A stretch of 15,939 nt of DNA from Collinsella sp. TF05-9AC (GTDB lineage Bacteria; Actinomycetota; Coriobacteriia; Coriobacteriales; Coriobacteriaceae), in NCBI RefSeq assembly GCF_003438495.1, contig NZ_QSSH01000037.1, positions 1 through 15,939 of the forward strand, written 5' to 3'. The translations under genes and the position numbers were made by a program. Below, in pieces: positions 13,101-15,939 of this stretch. Each line of letters opens with the position of its first letter. Position 1 is the first letter of the stretch. The notes below the pieces were generated by a model, which saw only the letters and a program-made list of their open reading frames with translations, was not told the origin of the DNA and did not search any database.

Positions 13101-15939
13101 GGCTCCAAGGCCGAGGGCACCGTGACCGAGGACGGCGCGACCGCGGCGTTCACCAACACGTACGGTTCGGCCACCGAGGGCAGGGACGTCTCCACCGCGG
13201 GGCTCTTCACCAAGACGCTCAAGGGCCGCGACTGGGCCGAGGGCGACAGCTTCCAGTTCACGCTTACGGGCGAGGGCGGCGCCCCCATGCCCGAGGGCTC
13301 TGCCGACGGCTCCAAGACCGTCAGCGTGACGGCCGTCGCCGGCACCAAGGCGGGCGATGGGGTCGCCTTCGACTTCGGCCCCATCCGCTACACGCTTGAT
13401 GACATCAAGGACGCCGGGTTCGCCGAGGTCGGCGGCAAGCGCGTGCGCGCCAAGACCTTCACCTACGCGGTGCGCGAGGTCAGGCCCGATGACGGCTCTG
13501 CCATCGCCGGTGTGGACTACGACGGCCACGCCGCCACGATGACGGTGACCGTGACCGACGACGGCTCCGGCAACCTCACGGCCACGACGCCCGCGATCGC
13601 GCAGGTGAGCGGCGGCGACTTCGTCAACACCTACACGACCGAGCTCGACTACTCGGCCCGCGCGGGCGTGCGCCTGTCCAAGACGCTCTCCGGCCGCGCC
13701 ATGGAGGCGGGACAGTTCGCCTTCACCGTGACCGCCGACGCCGAGACGGCCGCCAAGCTCGGCCTCAAGACCGACAAGGATGCCTACGCCGTGGCCGCTG
13801 CCGATGACGGCGCGGCCGACCTGGTCGACCTCATCGGCGGTGCCGCGGAGAGCGACGTGAAGTTCACCGACGCCGACGCGGGCAAGACCTACAGCTTCAC
13901 CGTCACCGAGACCAAGCTCGGCGGCGAGGGCTACGCCAACGACACCGCGCCGCGCACGGCGACCATCGCGCCCGCCTACGACGCCGCGACGGGCAGACTC
14001 ACGGTCACGACCGCGGTTGCCAAGGACGGTGTCGAGGTCGCACGCAGCGAGGTCTCCACGGCAGATGACGCCACGTCGGCGCCCGCGCCCGTGACGGTCG
14101 CGTTCCAGAACTCCTACGAGGCCACCGGAACGCTTGGCGGCGAGGGCAACGTGGCAATTAACGCCACCAAGACGCTGACGGGCCGAGCCGCGGCGGCGGG
14201 CGAGTTCTCGTTCTCCGTCCGCGATGCCCAAGGTAACGTGGTCGCGACCGCGACCAACCAGGCCTCCGGCGACGGCGAGGCCGCGGGACTTGCGTTCTCG
14301 CCCATTGCCTACACTACCGACGCTCTCGAGCGGATGGTGGCGGACGGCATCGCCACCAGGGCCGCCGACGGCTCCTGGATCATTCCCTATACCGTATCCG
14401 AGGACGGCACGGACCGGCTGTCCGCGGGCGTGACGGCGACCGCCTCGAGCTTCGATATCACGGTCAAGGTGACCGATAACGGCAAGGGCGGGCTGGATGT
14501 GGCCGTGGCCTACCCCGCGGGCTCCGACGGCACGCTGTCGTTCGTGAACGGCTACGGCACCAACGAGGCTACAGTCGACCTCGCGGGCACCAAGACGCTG
14601 GCGCTCGGCCGGGCCGGACTCGGCCTCACGCAGGCCGACATTGCGGGCAAGTACACCTTTAAGATTGAGCCGCTGTGCGGCGCGCCCGCACCGGTCGACG
14701 CCTCCGGCAAGACGGTGACCGAGGCGACCAACGACGCCGCCGGCAACGTCGAGCTGGGCAGCGTCACGTTCAGGCAGCCGAGCGACCTCGATGACGTCGA
14801 GATCGACGGCGACGGCCTGCGCACCAAGACGTTCGCCTACCGGGTGAGCGAGTCCGGCTCGGTCGACGGCGTGGCCAACGACGCGGTGGCGTCCAGGACC
14901 TTCATGGTCAAGGTGGTCGAGGACACCAACACGGGCACGCTCGCCGCGAAGGTCCTGCCCGCCGAGGGCACGCCCGAGGGCAAGGGCGCGTTCGAGTTCA
15001 CCAACACCTACGGCGTGGAGCCCACCCCGAGCTCCGTCACCGATCAGATCAAGGTGAACAAGAAGCTCAAGGGCCGCGACCTGGCCGAGGGCGAGTTTGA
15101 GTTCCAGCTGGTCGAGATCAACGCCGACGGCAGCGAGAGTATTGCGGCGACGGGCAAGAACGCCGCAGACGGCACGGTGGCGCTCGGCCCCGTCACCTAT
15201 ACCGCGCCCGGCACGCACAGCTACGAGCTGCGCGAGGTCGCCGGCGCGGCGGGCGGCGTGACGTACGACAGGGCGACCTACCGCGTGCACACGACGGTCA
15301 CCGATGCCGGGAACGGCACGCTCACCGTCGAGCACGAGCTTGTGGATGCCGAGGGCAACCCCGCGGGCGATGACTCGGTGACGTTCACCAACGGCTACGA
15401 GGCCGCGCCCGTCACCCTCAAGCTGGGCGCCGCCAAGGTGCTCAAGGGCGCCGAGCTCAAGGCGGCGCAGTTCGGCTTCGAGCTCAAGAGCCGGGACGGC
15501 AAGGTCATGTCGACCGCCAAGAACGCCGCCGACGGCAGCGTCACGTTCGACGCGCTGACCTTCAAGCAGGCCGGTACCTACACCTTCACGGTGAGCGAGG
15601 TCGACGATGGCCAGGCACACGTGACCTACGACAAGGCCGTGCGTAAGATCGTCGTCACGGTGAGCGACGAGGCGGCCGACGGCTCCAAGACGGGCTACCT
15701 GTCGGCGAAGGTCTCCTACGAGGGCGACGCCAACCTGCCGCCGGTCTTCACCAACAGCTACGCCGAGGAACCCGGGACCCCCGGCACCCCGGAGAACCCC
15801 GGCACGCCGGGCGGCGGTTCGGGCGGCGGTTCCGATAACGGCTCCGGCAGCGGCGGCTCCGGCGGCGACGGCTCCAAGGGCGGCATGCCCGACACCGGCG
15901 ACCGCAGCCTGCCGGCGACGGCACTCGGCGCCATGGCCG
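4020..15939 (+). CDS. Giant cell-wall-anchored adhesin with Spy0128-type repeats (3' end beyond window)
   Basis: One frame of 3973 codons runs to the window edge without a stop. GGAGG (4009-4013) lies six bases before the ATG. Order of domains by residue: signal peptide 1-47; fibro-slime region about 255-402; SpaA-like domain 403-490; unassigned 491-700; second SpaA-like domain 701-815; unassigned 816-955; DUF7601-like 956-1122; eight Spy0128/FctA-type domains 1124-2409; two DUF11-like domains 2410-2673; DUF7601-like 2674-2799; one Spy0128-type domain 2800-2938; DUF5979/7601-like 2939-3049; six Spy0128-type domains 3050-3917; Pro/Gly/Ser spacer; MPDTG at 3956-3960. By family knowledge it is secreted, attached to peptidoglycan by sortase and used for adhesion, with a rigid stalk locked by Lys-Asn isopeptide bonds. 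The binding target is unknown. Codon use changes sharply near 12837. A housekeeping-type sortase should act on it but none is in the window. Confidence 0.93.
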   Translation, partial: MNRLCARVREILEPFGEKTNTAKRALRVLAVPLAACALMFGATSASADQTVPYSNHTVQTVNPTGTTVNLFDYWVVNGDNDSSKNTNNDNKNDNTGINKDRQLKFNGGAGTGINKWTGKIGTAGYGRLQFVKDQLVKGYPEIKAGTYASQGQGVNYTDESLAYLFNNDSQANGKQDGKAVYSNVKGLFQLKDGYYVYDSYGSNGNYAVYNFTTNSFDVYDKAGVYKGDASKETNLGQFFPFDSASKVFDENGNNLSPKKIVDGSTDLNHHFGMSMTTEFVQPNGGKTTKGEDMVFEFSGDDDVWVYIDGVLVGDLGGIHEKATLKINFATGEVKVGHVDGANGTKKEIENTTIKAKFDAAGADTKNFRDNTFRDSTKHTLSFFYLERGAGASNMSLKFNLTTLPSSEVEKVNQNGEAVQGAEFALYRSDANWNTQGEAIALGTTDDKGQLVLLKPGGSVLSFDEEHNTNHCDYFVLKEEKLPEGYRSSLTSSTTATPGELHLQYKQAAASGSGGVVVAPETTVTMADGATQWTGSRMWLNGGYLAAKETISLDKEKKDNKGNAISSGATFAVVLKLTGASEDHKSENAWTPVTGNPLDGYKLCSKHGIEGAVGAAKSADTSVFAVNTKGDYEVTVRSLPGDIEKYAAMMEDKTKSEYTVAVYHTTASSLAEATTENTSMVEYQATNRQFSTVIHLTNVQNRLFVQKVDDLGKPVNGATFELYKAEDVTGNSPKTYAIQSGAEPYDTVQANGMTYPYDIEGAACFPLDSTKHKPLIKGTYYLRESLSPDGYESNTTITKVIVDDSGVYVDAGEENDGVRSMSGPGSLIASLAQFGFPDSIDNTLTHIKGKLQSATGMDANGKLTWGQTSTAKGVTPTLADGLMHMRYDKTMQGTKTVLRYVEDKGVRDGQLATIYADTGINRMALYQDDDANGTDLGTLQLNHLFTTATAVQYTDRRVARLQVTKTVTADNGLTAPTKDASNNDLTFTFKFTLPESQKGYEARVFDANGNAVGNSFTLKNGSTHSIKAGETIRVYDLKKDDSYSVSELTTKGEESNGNVLASIVNTVTGSADESVLPAGFRLVSRMVGGEEQFGTGNTITGTIATLEDGQIPASNKLEFTNKYSASPVTLDAQNGLSAKKLLKGRNWADGETFTAQLTADGVVPMPNGAKSKVSTVELTEDDQPATFGDITYYKPGTYTYTIQEGIPEPDARADGISYSAAVYTAKVVVEDNQAGALVVKSVTMKQVRDDGGTEKEVEVAGKVATFINRYDAHESKIPIQAKKTLVDNAGTFPLAQNAFSFTLEGMGGYADVNAVFNPDTVDKSMTAPMPQGAEDNTMKVGNVDGAVRWPDISYTAKKDAGRACVYKFAEDPGSVAGMTYDGSVYYAVVRNAKKGAGIQTSIEYYKITEDGSVKQLDNNATPSFTNIYSVEPVSVTLQGQKTVSGRDWNQGESYTFNLAAAADDASATGLGKTTKQAVTDGAIAIGTNQAVASTPESGRVASFSFGTEAAPTVTFNRAGTFSFNITENVALGAPASMSMDKHTARATVVVTDLDESGNHTGKLRVSSVTYANTGASDADKLVTDKAAFTNAYHASGTFDGVTVSKTLEGRASTAGQFTFAVTGLWYNGVQTSVDGSEASLSNKVAGAGVSGAVVSASGEEKLFARKLTEQDLGHTFAYRIHENQPVAAGYTYDTGYTGDAIVLVKVLASENNPAKLYTVTTVLKGAGVTELLGDTGDASALTDEKIAELKQDSHTYVQQYDASETGATTPAVSFVNRYTASLDYGANGGLQIEKTLTYPKDATIFGSPKSTFRYIVKPADETSASKVGISTNGKVFETANVEANAPKTVSLVPAGGLTFTQDDAGKTFTYTVSEIDDKATGYTYDETVHTVRAVVADNGDGTLRVTTSVSKQVDGKDELEGQWIYPSDATSTGVATVKFKNTYTVAEAATYTPSVTKVVAGANAPDKFTFAMTAADDVTKAAIDGKLITGSSMSAENGYAEKKQTKEGLKDGEHYQLDFSKLTFNKPGTYKFAINEVAANSGLGEWKYDQHVYTVTVTVTDEGGKLVARADGTTGSEGFIFTNSYQTSTSYELQGGLEIVKTLNGHDLHAGMFGFTVTGEDDASIEKLNKLLRADEGELTVTNDEPQADGTSHTGILGGLTFATGDADKTFAYKIVENGGGRGGYTYDSTYWKVEIAVKKRDNGSLYTVTTVKHYDANDVEEPRDANTFSSESGTAKAQVSFTNSYIATGTFDGLAAEKVMDSGDKIEAGQYTFDLYAEKTDGSLEKMDEGKTQASDNGIATVDFGKVNFKLGGALGGSHELTIDLAGAVKDGVATKQHNADHTTTYSFNLVAKERLANLPEGVRPVDTSATCRVLLEVTDNNNGKLTSKVTYRNGTENGKIVFHNTRDKVKTIGTVAKPDVDIDGQLLSVGDSYVYTINWVNTEADANGNLVPANVTVTDKLPAGVVFEAFEGECADKGAASGQSLTWDLGKQPAGSHGSVRVRVKITEDAVEDAQGAVGTVKNAATITVGNKSYTGTTTNYVPKKSESDAQDSSGLGIKLGDELTYTIGYKNTEGASATVKITDAVPAGTEFVEFAGDHKDAGSKDNDGSLTWTLKDVPAGKEGTVQFKVRVTENAFKSGGASGDISNQASVAVGNNPAVKTNTTTDEVSDGRLTLSKTVTAAEGITAPNKAFTFKVLLYQADGTTPLAGTFAYAGRPSGTNGTYVSGQIKSGGTIALNAGGSVTVTVPVGAHYEVQELDSKGNLMTSEDGFAVADKANTQKGIVGQATQVGFTNIYSVEFTKVENAFKVQKKISGRNWTTSDAFTMTLTAQGEAPMPKGAQDGVSTIALSKDVQVGNFGTIEYTKPGTYTYVIAEQAGDETALTFSKATYRATVTVADDGAGKLFAKTKIAQLTDDAGDAAERTVEAAVFTNTAKTGSLTVKKTVVGGDSQREFGFTVALTDGDGEPVSGTFGKGEDAVTFADGKATFTLKDGGEKTIAGLPVGACYTVTEDAAEGYTTAVNGADGSKAEGTVTEDGATAAFTNTYGSATEGRDVSTAGLFTKTLKGRDWAEGDSFQFTLTGEGGAPMPEGSADGSKTVSVTAVAGTKAGDGVAFDFGPIRYTLDDIKDAGFAEVGGKRVRAKTFTYAVREVRPDDGSAIAGVDYDGHAATMTVTVTDDGSGNLTATTPAIAQVSGGDFVNTYTTELDYSARAGVRLSKTLSGRAMEAGQFAFTVTADAETAAKLGLKTDKDAYAVAAADDGAADLVDLIGGAAESDVKFTDADAGKTYSFTVTETKLGGEGYANDTAPRTATIAPAYDAATGRLTVTTAVAKDGVEVARSEVSTADDATSAPAPVTVAFQNSYEATGTLGGEGNVAINATKTLTGRAAAAGEFSFSVRDAQGNVVATATNQASGDGEAAGLAFSPIAYTTDALERMVADGIATRAADGSWIIPYTVSEDGTDRLSAGVTATASSFDITVKVTDNGKGGLDVAVAYPAGSDGTLSFVNGYGTNEATVDLAGTKTLALGRAGLGLTQADIAGKYTFKIEPLCGAPAPVDASGKTVTEATNDAAGNVELGSVTFRQPSDLDDVEIDGDGLRTKTFAYRVSESGSVDGVANDAVASRTFMVKVVEDTNTGTLAAKVLPAEGTPEGKGAFEFTNTYGVEPTPSSVTDQIKVNKKLKGRDLAEGEFEFQLVEINADGSESIAATGKNAADGTVALGPVTYTAPGTHSYELREVAGAAGGVTYDRATYRVHTTVTDAGNGTLTVEHELVDAEGNPAGDDSVTFTNGYEAAPVTLKLGAAKVLKGAELKAAQFGFELKSRDGKVMSTAKNAADGSVTFDALTFKQAGTYTFTVSEVDDGQAHVTYDKAVRKIVVTVSDEAADGSKTGYLSAKVSYEGDANLPPVFTNSYAEEPGTPGTPENPGTPGGGSGGGSDNGSGSGGSGGDGSKGGMPDTGDRSLPATALGAMA
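4782..5225 (+). other. Fibro-slime (PA14-like) domain of the adhesin head
   Basis: Residues about 255-402 contain the fibro-slime signature: FGMSMTTEF, the core GEDMVFEFSGDDDVWVYIDG (290-309), VGDLGGIHE (312-320) and the closing strand HTLSFFYLERGAGASNMSLK. The DDD and DG acidic loops suggest calcium binding. The domain is known from Dictyostelium spore-coat-related proteins and bacterial surface proteins and is thought to bind carbohydrate or matrix. Residues 48-254 before it are Asn/Gly/Tyr-rich and probably complete the same fold. Confidence 0.75.
5226..5489 (+). other. First SpaA/Cna-B-like domain of the adhesin
   Basis: Residues 403-490 show the prealbumin-like pilin pattern: EKVNQNGEAVQGAEFALY (from about 409), a TTDDKGQLVL turn and FVLKEEKLPEGY near the end. 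K410 and the Glu of LKEE are the likely isopeptide pair and catalytic acid. Such domains usually form short rigid modules at the base of an adhesin head. Confidence 0.75.
6120..6464 (+). other. Second SpaA-like domain of the adhesin
   Basis: Residues 701-815 begin RLFVQKVDDLGKPVNGATFELYKAED and end near YYLRESLSPDGYESN, the standard SpaA-type arrangement with Lys in the first strand and Glu in the YLRE strand. It has a longer insert (residues about 727-772) than the first copy. Confidence 0.75.
6885..7385 (+). other. DUF7601-like domain of the adhesin
   Basis: Residues 956-1122 start RLQVTKTVTADNG, contain LTFTFKFTLP and IKAGETIRVYDL, and close with EFTNKY. This is the pattern of DUF7601-type beta domains that often stand beside Spy0128 repeats. 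A similar copy lies at 12039-12416. Confidence 0.65.
7389..11246 (+). repeat. Spy0128-type repeats 1-8 of the adhesin stalk
   Basis: Eight divergent domains of about 140-185 residues, bounded approximately at residues 1124-1269, 1275-1427, 1429-1591, 1594-1779, 1780-1943, 1945-2084, 2087-2246 and 2248-2409. Each has K-x-L-x-G near the start, a Y/F-x-Y/F-x-x-x-E strand in the middle and an F-x-N-x-Y end. An example triad is K1139, E1203, N1267 in repeat 1. Repeats 1 and 2 carry the PMP-x-G loop; repeats 4, 5, 7 and 8 are joined by linkers of SGTFDG or LDYG type. Repeat 8 is the most divergent and ends FHNTRD, keeping the Asn but not the Tyr. Confidence 0.85.
11247..12038 (+). other. Two tandem DUF11-like domains
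   Basis: Residues 2410-2546 and 2547-2673 share the DUF11 pattern: LSVGDSYVYTINWVN and LGDELTYTIGYKN at the start, VTDKLPAGVVFE and ITDAVPAGTEFVE in the middle, SLTWDLG and SLTWTLKDVPAG, and NAATITVG and NQASVAVG near the end. These immunoglobulin-like domains act as spacers in bacterial surface proteins. They split the Spy0128 repeats into two blocks. Confidence 0.8.
12039..12416 (+). other. Second DUF7601-like domain of the adhesin
   Basis: Residues 2674-2799: RLTLSKTVTAAEGITAPNK, FTFKVLLY, then VTVPVGAHYEVQEL and GFTNIYS. It closely resembles the copy at 6885-7385 in its first strand. Confidence 0.65.
12417..12833 (+). repeat. Spy0128-type repeat 9
   Basis: Residues 2800-2938 carry VQKKISGRNW, PMPKGAQDG, FGTIEYTKPGTYTYVIAE and VFTNTAKT. 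The Lys, Glu and Asn positions are kept, but the usual Tyr after the Asn is Ala. It is the last repeat before the change in codon use. Confidence 0.8.
12834..13166 (+). other. DUF5979/DUF7601-like domain at the composition break
   Basis: Residues 2939-3049: GSLTVKKTVVGGDSQREFGF, FTLKDGGEKTIAGLPVGACY, TVTEDAAEGYTT and AAFTNTYG. A compact beta domain of about 110 residues. It is the first domain written almost only with G/C-ending codons. Confidence 0.7.
13167..15770 (+). repeat. Spy0128-type repeats 10-15 of the adhesin stalk
   Basis: Six wall-proximal repeats at about residues 3050-3206, 3208-3368, 3369-3514, 3515-3665, 3666-3796 and 3796-3917. Lys, Glu and Asn are present in all; examples are K3065, E3153, N3203 (repeat 10) and K3806, E3860, N3912 (repeat 15). 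The segments at 13218-13247 and 15066-15095 encode LKGRDWAEGD and LKGRDLAEGE with nearly the same bases. Repeats 14 and 15 are closest to the canonical FctA repeat (KNAADG, TYTAPGT, FKQAGTYTF). Confidence 0.85.
15771..15938 (+). other. Cell-wall spacer and MPDTG sortase signal (membrane anchor cut off)
   Basis: Residues 3918-3955 are a wall-spanning spacer, first Pro-rich (GTPGTPENPGTPG), then Gly/Ser-rich (GGGSGGGS). MPDTG (3956-3960) is a variant of LPXTG with Met in the first position. It is followed by DRSLPATALGAMA, the start of the hydrophobic segment. The rest of the anchor and the positive tail must lie just beyond the window. Confidence 0.85.

Noticed and set aside
4401..15620. Very long minus-strand open frames (555, 487, 801 and 1744 codons) opposite the adhesin
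   Set aside because: All lie in the frame whose codons are exact reverse complements of the adhesin codons. They are open only because the sense gene almost never uses TTA, CTA or TCA. Their translations are Gly/Arg/Val/His-biased text without domains, and the sense frame has clear families.
7389..15770. Regular repeated DNA as a CRISPR-like or tandem DNA array
   Set aside because: The periodicity is of protein domains of about 130-185 residues with diverged DNA; there are no short identical repeats with unique spacers.

Overview
The window looks like the chromosome of a high-GC Gram-positive gut actinobacterium of class Coriobacteriia, most probably Collinsella. The reasons are GC-rich codon use, a sortase-anchored surface protein built from Spy0128/FctA-type, SpaA-type and fibro-slime domains, and the style of the housekeeping genes. 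The genus is inferred from recall, not from a search.

Layout. Positions 1-389 hold no convincing gene. They contain a hairpin terminator (23-45), a 201-bp element bounded by imperfect 20-bp terminal inverted repeats (83-283), and a strong terminator (315-353) serving the leftward lemA-family gene (390-941, minus). A 199-bp divergent intergenic region holds a likely lemA promoter and a palindrome that could be an operator, followed by a TetR/AcrR-family regulator (1141-1737, plus). A tRNA-Ser(UGA) lies on the minus strand (1741-1830). Divergent from it is a single ORF (1882-3663, plus) that joins a complete TadA-type tRNA adenosine deaminase to a complete glycerate 2-kinase through a Gly/Cys/Ala-rich linker. 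A large hairpin repeat (3679-3747) follows at once.

From 4020 to the window end runs one uninterrupted plus-strand reading frame of 3973 codons: a giant secreted, cell-wall-anchored adhesin. It has a signal peptide, an N-terminal head (fibro-slime domain, two SpaA-like domains, two stretches I cannot assign), then a stalk. The stalk has about 15 Spy0128-type isopeptide domains interrupted by DUF7601/DUF5979-like and two DUF11-like domains, and ends in a Pro/Gly/Ser spacer and an MPDTG sortase motif. The membrane anchor is cut by the window edge. Every stalk repeat keeps the Lys...Glu...Asn positions used for intramolecular isopeptide bonds.

The most unusual signal is in the adhesin's leader. 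A run of ten G (3929-3938) lies between a good extended -10 promoter and the start codon, inside an upstream ORF starting at 3905. The three possible tract lengths modulo 3 send that ORF to three different ends: a stop at 3975, an ATGA overlap with the adhesin start, or out-of-frame overlap into the adhesin to 4180. This is a plausible slipped-strand phase-variation switch based on translational coupling. A second signal is mosaicism: from about 12837 to the end the adhesin changes to almost exclusively G/C-ending codons, suggesting the wall-proximal 3.1 kb has a separate recombinational origin.

The genes do not form one pathway. lemA, tetR, tRNA-Ser and tadA-glycerate kinase are separate transcription units of core type, and the adhesin is an accessory surface locus placed after the hairpin repeat.
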